From contig CM045770.1 of NCBI GenBank assembly GCA_025200525.1, positions 121,001,429-121,065,428 on the forward strand: a DNA stretch of 64,000 bases. Reading direction: 5' to 3'. Of the stretch, positions 10,239 to 21,601 are shown piece after piece (position 1 is the first letter of the stretch; every line of letters begins with the position of its first letter). Both the position numbers and the translations under genes were made by a program. The stretch is from Camellia lanceoleosa. Taxonomy: Eukaryota; Streptophyta; Magnoliopsida; Ericales; Theaceae. The notes below the pieces were generated by a model that searched no databases, was not told where the DNA came from, and saw only the letters and a program-made list of their open reading frames with translations.

Positions 10239-10778
10239 TTAGAAAAGGGGAAGTGGTCGAGACGGTGGATGAGGATAATCGGGTGGGGAGATATGATGCC
10301 AAATTCCCCACAACACCTTAATAGATTCAATCAATGCATCATCATCGGGTGCATTTTGGAACCACTGTCCCAGCCAATCATGAACCGAACATTCCTCACC
10401 ATTTTCAAAATTAAACCCAAGACTAGAACTCTCCAAATGTGTATAGAGAAAATATATTGAAAACAAAGATGTTCTAATGCTTTCTCTTCCACTCCACACC
10501 TTGAACACATAGGATAAGACACCGCAACGCATCAAAAAAATTTTAACAGGTAAAATTCTATGTAGAATCTTCCACATAAAAAACGCCCATTTTGGAGTCA
10601 TCCTTAACTTCCACAACTTCTTCCAACACCCACTAAAGACCCAATTACCCGAATGATGTACCGTTAGTCCCTCTTTCATAGCAAGAAAATAGCCAGATTT
10701 AACTGAATATTGACCATCCTTAGTTGGCCTCCACACTAACTGGTCATGTTCATTAACTTGGGGGAGATTTATATTCAA
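10239..10778 (-). pseudogene. LINE zinc-binding (zf-RVT) domain, copy A
   Basis: Translation shows the plant zf-RVT domain found after LINE reverse transcriptases: LVWRPTKDGQYSVKSGY, then CWKKLWKLRMTPKWAFFMWK. The cysteine/histidine part (CSRCGVEEKALEHLCF) is in another frame at 10331-10522, so a frameshift splits the domain. It is the C-terminal part of the LINE polyprotein, downstream of the RT on the minus strand. Copy B carries the same domain at 36088-36625. Confidence 0.75.
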
Positions 10779-10825
10779 AATGTGACTTAAATATTTTTAG
10801 GAAAAAGAGTTTGAATCAAAGGTTT

Positions 10826-11477
10826 TCACAACGACATATTGATTTGATTAATAAGGTGAGCGACTTTAAAGGATCTGAACAATCTACCCACCCCTCTTCC
10901 TATCATCTCATCATTAGTTAAAGTAGGAATCCATTGATCATCAAAAGCATCAATACTTTCACCATTTCCGACAACCCACCCCAAACCTTTTTTAAGAAGA
11001 TCACTTCCCCAAAGAATGCTCCTCCATGCCCATGAGCACCCTGATTTTGGTTTAGCCTCCATAAACACATCTTTCAAACAATATTTTGCCCAGAAAAATC
11101 TACTTACAAGACATTGGGGATTCTGAATAATTCTTCATGCTACCTTAGCCAGCAAGGCTTGATTCAACAAACCCGGATCACGAAATCCAAGACCACTTGC
11201 TGCCTTCGGTAAGCAAAGAGTATCCCATTTTTTCCAAGTAAATTCCCTTACCCTCAGAGCGTTTCCACAAAAAGTTTCCAACAATACTGCAAATTTTACG
11301 AATAAAGTACATCAAGGATTTAAACATAAATAACACATGCAAAGGGATTGAAAGAAGAGAATGTCTAACCAAAACACATCTCCCAGCAAAAGACAGAAGA
11401 CTACGTTTCCGACCCGATAGCTTTGCAGAAAATCTATTCAGAATGTCTAAACAAATCCGTTTTACAAGACCCCGCAC
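10826..11477 (-). pseudogene. LINE RT thumb/connector region, copy A
   Basis: Two ORFs carry the region between the RT palm and zf-RVT. One has KLSGRKRSLLSFAGRCVLV and VGNFLWKRSE; the other has KPKSGCSWAWRSILWG and GNGESIDAFDDQWIP. These blocks are standard in plant L1-type polyproteins. Frameshifts near 11100-11180 and 11460 separate them from each other and from the RT, so no continuous protein can be made. Confidence 0.75.
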
Positions 11478-12927
11478 CCAAGTACATACCAGGTCTATCC
11501 ACCAATCTTATCCCAATACAATCACCAAGAAAACCTCGCTGAGCCAATCCCATATTAGGACTAACAATCAGTTCAGATTTATGATAATTGATCTGTAGAC
11601 CTGATTGATCCCAAAAGGCTTCCAAAAACCATTTGAGGCACCAAATAGATTCCAAATCAAATTCCATGAAAAATAAATAGTCATCCATGAAAAGAAAATG
11701 AGAAATAGCTGGTGTATCACGACTGATAGAAATCCCTCTACAAACACCCTGGGACGCAAGAGAATCTAACCCCAATGATAAAACTTGAGTTACTAGAATA
11801 AAAAGGTATGGAGACAACAGATCCCCTTGCCTCATACCACAAGTTGGCTGAAACCAATATGATTGTTGATAATTCACCAAAATCGAGAAAGATACTGTTG
11901 ATATACATTGGTAAATCAACTGAATCCAATGTGGACTGAACCCAAAAACCTCCAAAATTTTACAAAGGAAATCCCAAGTCACCCGTTCATAAGCCTTGTT
12001 CATATCTAATTTAAGAGCGAAGAAAGACTTATTCCCCCCTTTCTTTTTCCTAACAAATTCCATTAATTCATGAGCCATCAAAACATTATCCGTAATGAGA
12101 CGACCCGCAACAAAAGCATTTTGTGATGGGTGAATCAAGTCAGCCAAAATTTTCCTCAACTATTCGCTAATACTTTAGAAATGACTTTATAAGGCCTCGT
12201 TTGGGAACAGGCTAATTTAGTAACTTTTTGGCTAATTGGCTAAAAAGGTTGGTAAGAAAAACCTGTATGTTTGGGCCAACTTTTTGGCTAATTACGAAAC
12301 GACGTGCAAAAAGTAGAGAGAAAAGGGAATCTTTGACTTTTTGGTATGGGTTGTTGGCTTTTTGGCTAAAAAGGTAACTTTTTGGCTAATTGGCTATTTT
12401 AGCCTCTTGCCAAACGAGGCCTAAATAACATTACAAAGACTAATGGGTTGAAAATCATTCATAGACTGAGAATCTTTCTTCTTAGGAATTAAAGCTACAA
12501 AAGTACGATTCATCTCCTTAAGCATGATTCCTGTATTTAGAAAAGACAGTGCAACATAAACAACCGAATCCCCAACCATATCCCAAAAATTTTGATAAAA
12601 TTTCGCAATCATACTGTCCAGTCCCAGGGCCTTAGCCCTTCCCATAGAAAAAACAGCCTCCTTCACCTCTTGGACCAAAAAAGGGGAATTCAAAACTCTT
12701 TTATGCTCCTCCGACATACTACAATGGATGGCAGAGAAAATTTGAAAATGGGCAGGGTATGAGAAAGAGGGTATAATACCTAGAAGAAATGCATCCGATT
12801 TCTGGAACAAGCTTTTGAAATGATACAAAAATGTTTCCTGAATTTCCATCTGATAAGTACAAATAGACCCATCCTCCCTCTTCAAAAACAAAATCCTTCT
12901 CTTGTTGGCACGAATCATTGCAGCCAT
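11434..12927 (-). pseudogene. LINE reverse transcriptase, copy A, interrupted by a MITE
   Basis: The RT domain is read from 12927 down to 11434. The N-terminal block (VALIPKKKDSQSMNDFQPIS) sits before the insertion and the rest after it. Conserved features are LDMNKAYERVTWDFL, GMRQGDLLSPYLF and the catalytic FLFMDDYLFF (canonical FADD with Ala to Met, both aspartates kept). A 229-bp MITE at 12193-12421 splits the gene between these parts, and a 1-bp change downstream of it shifts the frame. This is an L1-type non-LTR retrotransposon; the coding strand is the minus strand. It predates the A/B duplication. Confidence 0.85.
12193..12421. mobile_element. PIF/Harbinger-like MITE with TAA target duplication
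   Basis: A 229-bp element with terminal inverted repeats GGCCTCGTTTGG at both ends, flanked by TAA at 12190-12192 and 12422-12424. The interior repeats 'actttttggctaattggcta'. Copy B at about 38170-38185 has the uninterrupted site ('gactttataaataacatt'), which proves the insertion and its boundaries. A 3-bp TAA duplication and G-rich ends fit PIF/Harbinger (Tourist-type) MITEs. It entered after the A/B duplication. Confidence 0.9.
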
Positions 12928-12972
12928 ATGGAAAAACTTAGTGTTTTTATCCCCTACTTGAAGCCATTTTTG

Positions 12973-13266
12973 TCAAGCTCTTTGCGTCCAATATATTTCC
13001 TGTTTCTGTAACAACTCATCTAAATGTTGTCTTAAGAGCTTTTCTTCAATATGAAATAACAATAGATCTGGTCTACTCTGTATCTCTGTCAATTGAGCTC
13101 TAACCCTTGTAATCTGCGCAGCCAGACTTCTTTGGGGTAAATTATTCCAATTCCGCAAGTGCTGTATCACAAACTTCTGATGTTGTATTGTTTGAAACGC
13201 ATACGAAGCTTGAACCGGTACAGCCCACGCCTTCTTAACAATTTCCGTTGTAGCTTGATCCATCAA
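12973..13266 (-). pseudogene. LINE linker between endonuclease and RT, copy A
   Basis: A 97-codon open stretch rich in Gln and Leu lies between the endonuclease and RT blocks (for instance FQTIQHQKFVIQHLRNWNNL). This matches the helical linker usual in plant LINE ORF2. Its frame differs from both neighbours. It is deleted in copy B. Confidence 0.55.
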
Positions 13267-13299
13267 CCATGCCGCCTCAAACCGCTTAGAACTCCTTCT

Positions 13300-13862
13300 T
13301 CATCTAGGTACAGGGTTCGTATCCAGAATTAATGGGCTATGATCCAATCTCTGAATAGGAAGAGCAAGAAGAACCACATGGCGAAACTGTTGCATCCATC
13401 CTGATGCGGCCACTGCTCTATCAAGTTTCTCATAAGACACATCCGGACCTCTCCGATTGTTGGACCAAGTAAAACGAACCCCAGACGAAGGTAAGTCTAC
13501 AAATCCATGATCATTTATAAAATTCATGAGAACCTTAGCCCCTTGAATAGGTCTACCTACCTTACTATGTTTTTCATACGAATACAAAACTTGATTAAAA
13601 TCTCCAATCATAACAATTGGCTGAACAATGGTTGCAAGAAAACTCGAAACTTGATTCCATATAACTGACCTTTGATTAACATTAGGATGCCCATAAAATA
13701 GTATAAGAACATGAATTGTCTTAGAATCATCCCGGGTTGTCTAACACTATCAACACCCGTCCAGAATTGAAAACCCATTGTAATTCCTAACCATTCCAAT
13801 TTGTTTGCCTCCGATTTAGTCTCCATTAGAAAAATTAAGTTTGGCTTATGAGAATGAGTCAA
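13300..13862 (-). pseudogene. LINE endonuclease domain (EEP type), copy A
   Basis: Two overlapping ORFs carry parts of an apurinic-type endonuclease. The first has LIFLMETKSEANKLEWLG (the catalytic ET motif). The second has MIGDFNQVLY (the GDFN motif), FTWSNNRRG and RLDHSPLIL (the catalytic DH motif). This enzyme nicks target DNA for target-primed reverse transcription. A frameshift at about 13610-13690 splits the domain. Copy B has lost nearly all of it. Confidence 0.8.
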
Positions 13863-14480
13863 AAAACAAGCTGTTCAAACTGTCAGAGGGTAACCCATCC
13901 CTCGATAGTTCTAACTTAATAGCTTCACAGTGATGAAGAGCTATCCGAACCCAGAATCAAATTCAACAACAGTGCAGTCTCATATTCCAATAAAAAAATC
14001 ATCATAATGATTACCTTCATTTCCCCTAACCAAACAACCAGAAGCCCCTTCTGAATTCGAGCAATGTTTCTTGCATGGTTTCTCTTCGTCCTGCTTTAGC
14101 AATTTCTGAATGTCTCTTTTTCTTTTAGTCTTCGTAAACCTCTTATGCCCTTCCTGCAACTCGACTCATTTTTTTGGCTACAGGCCCTTGCAAGTTCACC
14201 GGTGAGCTTTTCTTTCTCTTTCCTCTCCTTCCATTGCTCCCCCCTCCCTTCCTGGTTCTCAACCTCACTGCCCTAGAACCATTTTGCCTCAATTGATTCC
14301 TCGATTTGTGCAGTTTTCCAAAGGCACAACAGCCCTCCCTGCTCAGCGTACAAATGTCACTGTATTTGCTGATTTTTCAAGGACCCCTCAACGACATTGA
14401 TTTTGTATTTCAAATCAAAATTCAGTCTCCGATCCATGATTTGTCTTATGAAGTCTCTCTAGTCGATCCGATAAGGAGAT
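13863..14480 (-). pseudogene. Probable 5' part of the LINE, decayed
   Basis: On the minus strand there is a stop-ridden, Lys/Arg/Glu-rich reading (for instance GRGEQWKERKEKEKLTGE) upstream of the endonuclease, where LINEs carry the end of ORF1 and the linker. No zinc knuckle is visible, so the assignment rests on position. The segment is absent from copy B. Confidence 0.35.
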
Positions 14481-14487
14481 TGGTTCG

Positions 14488-14890
14488 AGTATTTTAAAGT
14501 TTTTTTGAAAATTGAATTTTTTTTTGTTTTTATTTTCTTTTATTATTTTATTTTTAGTGAATATTTTTAAAATTTTAAATATTTTTTTATTTTTTAGATG
14601 TATTTTATTTAGATGTATTTAAAAAGTAAAAAAATTGTGAAGAATATTTTAAAAAATTAATAAATACATAAAAATATAAAAAATATACTGAATTCTCGTT
14701 TTTTTTTTGTTGGTATTTTTGGTATTTAATGAATTTTTAAAAGTTTTTTTCACAATTTTTTTACTTTTTAGGTATATTTATGTTAGGTATATTTACTTTT
14801 TTTTAAATATTTAAAAAATTTAGTAAAAATAAAAAAATACGAAAAATAAGAAAGTAGAATTTTCTGAAAAGTGTTTTCAAATACTTGTAT
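14488..14890. mobile_element. Palindromic AT-rich MITE, copy 1
   Basis: This very AT-rich segment has inverted halves. It shares a phrase order with 28241-28674: 'tttttagtgaatattttt', 'agatgtatttt', 'aaattaataaatacata' and 'ttggtatttaatgaattttt'. Ends are 'gagtattttaaagttttttt' and, inverted, 'aagtatttgaaaacactttt'. It looks like a foldback-type MITE. Target duplication not resolved. Confidence 0.6.
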
Positions 14891-15403
14891 TTCAATTAAT
14901 TTATAATATATTGTTATATTCTAATAAGTCTTATTATTTGGGAAATGGCTATCCTCCATATTTTTATCCTCCATATTCTTTCATACTTCATTTTTAGTTC
15001 AATTCTAGGCTTACATCGGTAATTTAAATTTGCAGATAAATGGAAATTTTATTGATAAGACCTTTATATCGTAATCTCACCGTAAAAATCGTTTGTATAG
15101 AAAATTAGTTTCATTAGATATCAATAAATATATGAAAAATAACTTTTTATTTTATAAAATGAAAGGTTCAAGTTTAAACTCATAGTTGCCATCTATTTTA
15201 AAAAATAATATACAATTTATTCATACATTTAGTAATATCCAATGAAATTAGTTTCTTGCATAACTTATATAAATCGTTGAAATTATAAAATGAGTGGTTT
15301 AGATTATCATTGTGAGTCTAAAATGAGTCTAAAAAGATTGAAGTATTGAAGGGATCAATTTTTTATTATTTGGACATTTGATCCACTAAATCGTAATTAT
15401 CAT
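14891..15403. other. Unassigned AT-rich sequence shared with copy B
   Basis: This is collinear with 38625-39044 and has no coding potential. It ends at the ATCAT (15399-15403) that became the left target duplication of the SIRE element. Confidence 0.6.
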
Positions 15404-16350
15404 TGAAAATCCTATGTGATTCGTGATTAGATAAAGATTAAAATATTCCAAATCCCAAAAATTCCAAAACACTCAATCTAAAATCATCAAACACTTACGA
15501 GAGTGATTTTAGTTTGTTTGTTTTTAGGAATAAATAATAAATCGACACAAACGATTTTTTACGTGGAAAAACCACAATTGAAGAACCTTCAATTGTAATA
15601 AAAAACCATGGGCGAACCGCCACTAATCAATCCACTACAGAAGGACTACAAGGTTACAAAGAAACCATACAAATTACCCAACCCAGTCAATTTGTCTTTG
15701 AATCTTCTGTAACTCTTTCACCACGCCTTCGTCACGGAACTGATTCTGAAGTTGATTCCACACCACAACTTCACTTGTCAAATTAACGACTACGTAAAGA
15801 ATCAAACGCCTTTTGAAACTTTACGTGTTGATCTTCGGATTCCACCGAAGAGAACACTCTTGAATATGTAGTATCAAACTCTTTGATGTATGAATCTTAA
15901 CTCATGAGTTTAGAACTCTCTCAAGAACATCAAAGAAAACTCATCAAACTCTCAGAAGAAAACTTCAAACCAAACTCTAGAATTCTTGAATCAGATCTCG
16001 AAAAAAAAAACGATTGGTTTGAGAGGAAAACCATCTACTTATAGAAAATCAAAAGGAGTCCCAGATCTGAAAGAAACCAACTACTTGAATCCAATCCGGA
16101 ATCTGAAACTCGCGATCTCCGCTCGAGCGGCCTGAACAAAAGATGCGCGTGATTTAAGCTGAGGTGCGCTCGAGCGCTGAACATTCCGCTCGAGCGTGAA
16201 TTCACACCCTTCAACATCTTGCAACATCTGAAATCCTCCAATCTCCGCCGAAAGACATGGCCCTTCGAGCCGCAATACAAAAATATAAAAATTACATTGT
16301 TATCAAGCACAAAGTTTTGTCTTCGGATTTGACAATAACGGGACCTAACA
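15404..16350 (-). repeat. 3' LTR of the SIRE element
   Basis: 947 bp, starting TGAAAATC and ending ACCTAACA on the plus strand. It is near-identical to 25261-26199 except for a small cluster near 15727-15750 and a heavily rearranged 110-bp patch at about 16176-16290 that holds the CGCTCGAGCG palindromes. Palindromes remain at 16120-16130, 16166-16177 and 16187-16197. Confidence 0.93.
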
Positions 16351-16362
16351 ATCTCCCCATTT
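16351..16362 (-). promoter_or_regulatory. Polypurine tract of the SIRE element
   Basis: Read on the minus strand the bases next to the 3' LTR are AAATGGGGAGAT, a purine-rich stretch directly abutting the TG of the LTR, as needed to prime plus-strand DNA synthesis. Confidence 0.8.
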
Positions 16363-16890
16363 GTCAATTTCCGGACAAAACCTATCTAAACATAGTTCCT
16401 TAAACACACGCACTAGACATGAGTAAAAACAAAGAAACAACAACCTCTCAAAACTCAAAAAAAAACCACACAACTTGATCAAGAACAAGACCATGGAACT
16501 TCAACATCCAATTGCAACTCATCTCTTCAATTTTGTACCTGTGAACTATCATTCAACATACCAAACAAAAACTATGGAAGTAATAAAATGAAATAGATTA
16601 GACAAAATATGCACAATGTCAACCATAATATCCACAATATCCACATAATATCCACAATGTGCAGAATATCTAAACATCACCAAAAGAACATGAACCAAAA
16701 ATCAACATAAAGAAATGTACCACCAAAAACTATCCAAATGTCCATGTACCATCAATGAAACCAATGAAACCAAAAACACCAAATGTCCAAAAATCTGTCC
16801 AAAAGCTATCTGTGCTGTGTGCAAAAACTGTCCAACAATCCAACAAGAAGATCAACAAAATTCTCCTCCTTTTTGTCTGGGAAGCACAAA
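16363..16890. other. Non-coding 3' internal region of the SIRE element
   Basis: A-rich sequence between the accessory ORF and the PPT. It contains a run of short direct repeats built on 'atatccacaatatccac' around 16625-16670. No coding signal. Confidence 0.6.
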
Positions 16891-17979
16891 TCAAGCATCA
16901 GGCGGAGGTGGCTGCTGAGACTGAAGGAGATGAACGAGATGATCGAGGGTCTGCTCCATCTGGCCAAGACGTCCATCAAAGGCATCAAAGCGTGCATCGA
17001 GAAAATCCAATCGTCAGTCACGCTTCGCAAAACCAAATGGCCGAATAGAAAAATCTGAAGGAGGAACAGTAGTCTCATCACCATCACCAGCTACAGCTGC
17101 ATCATACTCAGCTTCCTCAACAAGGCCAGTAGCAATGCCTGCAGAAGGACCATCCCTGGAAGACTCTCCCCTAATATGAGCTCGACTTTGAGATACGGTT
17201 TTCTTGGTAAACGGGCGAGAAGGGGAAGCAAACTCATCATCCTCTAAAACAGGAGCCCCAAGGTCCGACAAAAGGCGGTTGATCAGACAACCGTAGGAAA
17301 GGCCAAGTTTCTTATGCCCAGAAACACCGATCATCTTTTTGATGATAAGAGAAGCAAGATCAATAGATCGGTGTCGGGCAATGCATGACAGAATGAAACC
17401 TTGGTCTTGTTTGACCTCGGAGGAATGGGTGGTCACTATGATGTTGGCGCAAACAATCAGATTAAGCAGTCTGAACTCCGAAAGAAGTTCAAACTGTTTA
17501 ATCAAACCGCCTTTAGGCCAATGGCGAGCAACGCCACACAACTCCTTGGCCACATCATCAAAATTACATGTCGGGCGGTCGGGAACGGGGAAAGGGTAGT
17601 ACTCTGGAAAAACCTGCTCAATTTTAAGGAGTTGACAAATTAAGTCAGGGGTGACCGATATGGCTTTAGATCTAACCCAGGTGGTAAACGATGGCTCATA
17701 ATCATGAATCCCCTCCATATTACAATAAAACTCTCGAACCCAATCGAGGTTTTGACGCCCGGAAAAGGACAAAACAAGATCACCACCTAGAGGATCAAAC
17801 AATGGACGAATGTGAATAGATTCAAAAGTATCTGCCTGGACATTTCTCTCTAGATGAACTGTACGGGACTCAAACGATTTAGAAAAAGACTTAGATTGTT
17901 TAGCAGTTTGGAACCGAACAGAATCAAAAAGAGGACGAGACACGGTGGCCTTACGGCGTTTAGGAGCAGAGGTAGACAT
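16891..17979 (-). pseudogene. SIRE accessory ORF: 'putative plant transposon protein' domain
   Basis: This ORF follows pol in the same orientation. The best start is the ATG at 17979 (MSTSAPKRRKATVSRPLFD). An upstream ATG at 18030 would only add a hydrophobic stretch that I think is intron. The central part (residues about 60-230) carries LDWVREFYCNM, TWVRSKAISVTPDLICQLL and CGVARHWPKGG, which resembles the domain called putative plant transposon protein (PF20167). Its function is unknown and it is often found in copia/SIRE elements. An in-frame TGA at 17014-17016 interrupts it, but the frame continues as a helical tail and a proline-rich end to a TGA at 16891-16893, so the break is a single point change. 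It sits where other SIRE-type elements have an env-like ORF, but I see no signal peptide or fusion motif. Confidence 0.65.
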
Positions 17980-17984
17980 GACTG

Positions 17985-18538
17985 ATTGAAACACTATAAC
18001 AACCAAAACCCCACAGAACCAAAAACACAAACCAAAACCAACAAACCATTAGTAACAAGATCAGAATAATGACAAAATGGAAAATATGAGAACCAAGGCT
18101 AAACAGGAAAGCTGTAAGAGGACAAATCACAAAGCAGAATAGATAATGGCAGGAAACAGGGTAAGCATGAACATAAAGTAGCAGTGGATTGATGAAAGCA
18201 TAACTGATTAACACAATAGGGTAGGCAAAAGTATTAATCATGAGAGAAATATAACAATGCAATAGAGGCCATAGCAACCAAGCACAGTGATCTCAAACCC
18301 AGATACAAACAAGACAAAAAAAAAAAACTAAACAAAGAAAAAAAACCTAAATCTAAAGACACACAAAACACAAAAAACATGAAGATGACCAGATTAAAAC
18401 ACAATATAAAACAATGAGAGTGGGTGTGTGAAGAATCCACAAAACCTAGACCCAAAAACTAAAACAAAACTCAAAAACCCAACACCCATTGGCCGAAATT
18501 ACAGGAAAGAATGAAAATAAGAGAGGTACACACTTACC
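17985..18538 (-). other. Predicted intron upstream of the accessory ORF
   Basis: Read on the minus strand, a strong donor 'TTG/GTAAGTGTG' lies near 18538, followed by a T-rich stretch. A good acceptor ('ggttgttatag') lies just before the ATG at 17979. Hydrophobic low-complexity reading frames across this stretch have no domain, as expected for intron. This is an inference; no splice evidence is available. Confidence 0.45.
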
Positions 18539-18670
18539 AAAGAGCAAATCGGCAAGAAGTATGAAGGAAGAGACCGAAATCGACCACAATGTCAAGCCAC
18601 AAGAAAAACCCTAGAGCGAGAGAAGGCAAAGAGGGAAAAAAATGACTCGAAGAGTCGAGAGAGGGAATAA
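18539..18670 (-). promoter_or_regulatory. Predicted core promoter and 5' leader of the accessory ORF
   Basis: On the minus strand an AT-rich 'tcatatttattccc' near 18668-18680 is followed by pyrimidine-rich sequence and 'ctctagggtttttcttg', which resembles plant gene leaders, then by the splice donor. The palindrome cluster at 18684-18846 lies directly upstream. Together these suggest the accessory ORF has its own promoter. Confidence 0.4.
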
Positions 18671-18683
18671 ATATGAAATTGGT

Positions 18684-18846
18684 CCGCTCGAGCGTGATTA
18701 GTCCAGCTCGAGCATACATTAATGAAAACTGACGCCCGCTCGAGCTCTAAAAGGAACGCTCGAGCTCAAAAACCCATCGCTCAGAACTGCCAAACTGCTG
18801 CAAGTGTGAAAACTACGCTCGAGCGTATCACAGTCCGCTCGAGCGG
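18684..18846. repeat. Cluster of six CTCGAG-centred palindromes
   Basis: Six copies of CTCGAG, most within the decamer CGCTCGAGCG or a close variant, occur within 163 bp near 18684, 18716, 18737, 18758, 18816 and 18836. The spacers between them share no similarity. The surrounding region is AT-rich. The same palindrome occurs in the LTRs of this element and in other elements in the window. Confidence 0.9.
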
Positions 18847-19807
18847 AAAACCTTTTTTTTTTTTTAAATAAAAACATCTAGGAAGTCCTGTAACAAGCAA
18901 GATGATCGGGTGACAGACTATACCCTGAGGACAAGAGAATCCATCAATCATGAGTCCTGAAAATTTGAGAAAAGAGATGAAACACCAGCTCATGAATAAA
19001 ACAGATAGTATTAAATCAAAGCCACACGCATCATGAGAATGCATAACTCAAAAACACACATGAGAGCTCATAAAAAGAATGTGTGTGTGTGCAATCCTTG
19101 AGAGCCACAAAGTTAGAATTAATCCTCGTAGTGATCTGATGGCTGGACCTCCAACAAGAGTAACTGACCATCACAAAGAAAAGTCAAACCACTAGGAATC
19201 ACGGGGTATTTGTTGAGTAAATGCGGAAGCTCCCCCTCAGACAATGATCCCATTTTTTTTTTCTTTTTTTTTTTTTTTTTTTTCTTTTTTCTTGTGGGCA
19301 CTCACTGGTGGCATATACGCTCAAGAGTATGGAGACCAACCAGAGAAGAATGAAATCAAAATGATGGCCTGGTTAGTGCCTCTGAGGTAGCCTTTTCCTA
19401 ATGCCCGGAAATCATGTACTGAGGGAGAAACCATGGAAGTGAAATAGGATGGTAGATGGTTAAGAGACTTAACATCACCCATGATATACCAGTATAGGTC
19501 AATTCCTCTGAAAGAGTACAAGAAACACTGTCAGTGGTCCATAGAGAACTTTGATCACTTGTGCGGAAACCCCTGCAATAGTTTATCTCAAAGATGCGTA
19601 CAGAATGAGATCATGAAGTAAATGAGTGTGGGCATTCAAAATGAGCTATGAACAAAGATGAATAAGATCTTGTAAGCAACATGAGCAGTGTTCATATAAA
19701 ATTTGATGCAAAGATATCAGGACTCAATCACAACGAGATTATCACATCCAAGAACAGTAAGTCAACCACACACACTCACCTCATATGAAAAACATGATAC
19801 AACCTAG
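18847..19807. other. Non-coding spacer between pol and accessory ORF
   Basis: This holds a poly-T at 18851-18864, a (GT)n run at about 19081-19092 and a long T-rich run at 19252-19287. It has no coding signal and lies between the end of RNase H and the palindrome cluster. Confidence 0.6.
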
Positions 19808-21442
19808 TTACTGAGTCATTACACCCAAGGTCTTTCTAAGAAACTCAAATCGAAGAAGATCAAGGGGTTTTGTAAAAATATCAGCTTTTTGATGCTCAGT
19901 AGAAACATGTTCCAAAACAACAAGGCCTTTGTCTACTAACTCTCGAATAAAATGATGACGGATATCAATGTGTTTGGTGCAAGAGGGTTGGACAGGATTT
20001 TTTGAAATGTTTATGGCATTTGTGTTATCACAAAAAAGAGTGAAAGTGTTCTGTTCAATTCCATAATCATGAAGCATTTGCTTCATCCACAACATTTGGG
20101 CACAACAACTCCCTACAGCAATGTACTCAGCCTCAGTAGTGGAAAGAGAGATGGCATTCTGCTTTTTACTATGCCAAGAAACCAAATTATTCCCAAGATA
20201 AAAACACCCCCCGGATGTACTTTTCCTATCATCAGCACACCCTGCCCAGTTGGCATCAGAAAAACTAGTAATTTCGGCTGTAGTATCAGTGGAAAACCAA
20301 ACCCCATACCCCAAGGTCCCATTTACATACTTGATGATGCGTTTTACCGCAAGAAGGTGAGACTCTTTAGGATTGGCTTGGTAACGAGCACAAACACCGA
20401 CACTGAAGGAAATATCAGGACGACTGGCTGTGAGATACAACAGACTCCCTATCATACTCTTATAAAGGGTAGGATCAACATCAATACCAGAGGAATCTTT
20501 GGAAAGGTGAAGATTGGTGCTCATGGAAGTGCGTGCATGTTTGGCAGACTCAAGACCAAACTTTGACACAAGATTTTTAGCATACTTAGACTGAGAAACA
20601 AATATACCCGAAGGAGACTGTTTAATTTGGAGACCCAAGAAATAAGACAACTCTCCCATCATGCTCATCTCAAACTCATGTGTCATGCAATCCGAAAAAT
20701 ATTTCACAAGATGATCAGCAGTGGAACCAAACACAATATCATCAACATATATCTGAGCAACAAGAATATGAGACTTAGTATGTTTCACAAATAAGGTCTT
20801 ATCCACACTACCCTTTTGAAAATCATTATTAAGAAGAAAGGTAGTAAGCCTATCATACCAAGCCCGAGGGGCTTGTTTCAACCCATACAAAGTCTTGTCT
20901 AACTTGTAGACATGATTAGGACATTTAGGGTCCTCAAACCCTTTTGGTTGCTCAACATATGCCTCTTCTTTTAAGTACCCATTCAGAAAAGCACTTTTCA
21001 CATCCATTTGAAACAATTTAAAGCCAAGGAAACATGCAACACCAAGTAAAATGCGAATGGATTTGAGACGTGCAACTGGGGCAAACGTCTCATCATAGTC
21101 AATACCCTCTACTTGTGTGTAGCCTTGAGCAACCAACCTAGCTTTATTCCTCACAACAGTACCATTCTCATCAGATTTATTTTTAAAGATCCACTTGGTA
21201 CCTATCACATTCATGTCTCTAGGTCTGGGAACAAGAGTCCAAACTTTGTTACGTTCAAATTGACCTAGTTCTTCATGCATAGCATTGACCCAACTATCAT
21301 CTAGCAAGGCCTCTTTAAAATTCTTAGGTTTAATTAATGAAACATAACATATATGTGATACCTCATCCCGAATCTGTCTTCGGGTTTTCATTCGATCTGA
21401 AACACTCCCAATCACCTGTTGAGTTGGATGATTCAGTTTCAC
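19808..21442 (-). CDS. Copia reverse transcriptase and RNase H
   Basis: This 544-residue open stretch carries the RVT_2 domain at about residues 65-310. It has [20 protein letters not shown], the first catalytic aspartate in [11 protein letters not shown] (about D147), [12 protein letters not shown], and the YVDD catalytic motif at about 232-235. It is followed by the RNase H domain ([36 protein letters not shown] and DNTNAINIS). The ORF ends with the usual KADIFTKPL region. The upstream integrase ORF is in the same frame, separated by a single TGA at 21602-21604, so this was one polyprotein. This is the best-preserved part of the element. Confidence 0.93.
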   Translation of the reverse strand: MKLNHPTQQVIGSVSDRMKTRRQIRDEVSHICYVSLIKPKNFKEALLDDSWVNAMHEELGQFERNKVWTLVPRPRDMNVIGTKWIFKNKSDENGTVVRNKARLVAQGYTQVEGIDYDETFAPVARLKSIRILLGVACFLGFKLFQMDVKSAFLNGYLKEEAYVEQPKGFEDPKCPNHVYKLDKTLYGLKQAPRAWYDRLTTFLLNNDFQKGSVDKTLFVKHTKSHILVAQIYVDDIVFGSTADHLVKYFSDCMTHEFEMSMMGELSYFLGLQIKQSPSGIFVSQSKYAKNLVSKFGLESAKHARTSMSTNLHLSKDSSGIDVDPTLYKSMIGSLLYLTASRPDISFSVGVCARYQANPKESHLLAVKRIIKYVNGTLGYGVWFSTDTTAEITSFSDANWAGCADDRKSTSGGCFYLGNNLVSWHSKKQNAISLSTTEAEYIAVGSCCAQMLWMKQMLHDYGIEQNTFTLFCDNTNAINISKNPVQPSCTKHIDIRHHFIRELVDKGLVVLEHVSTEHQKADIFTKPLDLLRFEFLRKTLGVMTQ

Positions 21443-21601
21443 CCTTGATGATGGTTTAAGTTCAGGACTTTGGGTGACAGGAGGAACAGGAGTGCTGTCC
21501 TTTTGAGCACTCTTTGGACTTGAACTTACCTGTGAGGATAGTGCTGTAACAATTTCTTGTGATTGAGCGCAAAGATCTCCTTGATTTTGTGGTTCAAGAT
21601 A

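Noticed and set aside
10239..13862. Alternative reading of the RT as an endogenous pararetrovirus
   Set aside because: Endonuclease with GDFN and DH motifs plus a zf-RVT domain marks an L1-type LINE; no movement-protein or capsid-like region is seen.
16035..16367. 110-codon ORF in the left SIRE LTR
   Set aside because: Lies wholly within the LTR and is disrupted in the other LTR.
20069..20566. 165-codon plus-strand ORF inside the copia RT
   Set aside because: Antisense shadow of the well-conserved RT/RNase H frame on the minus strand.
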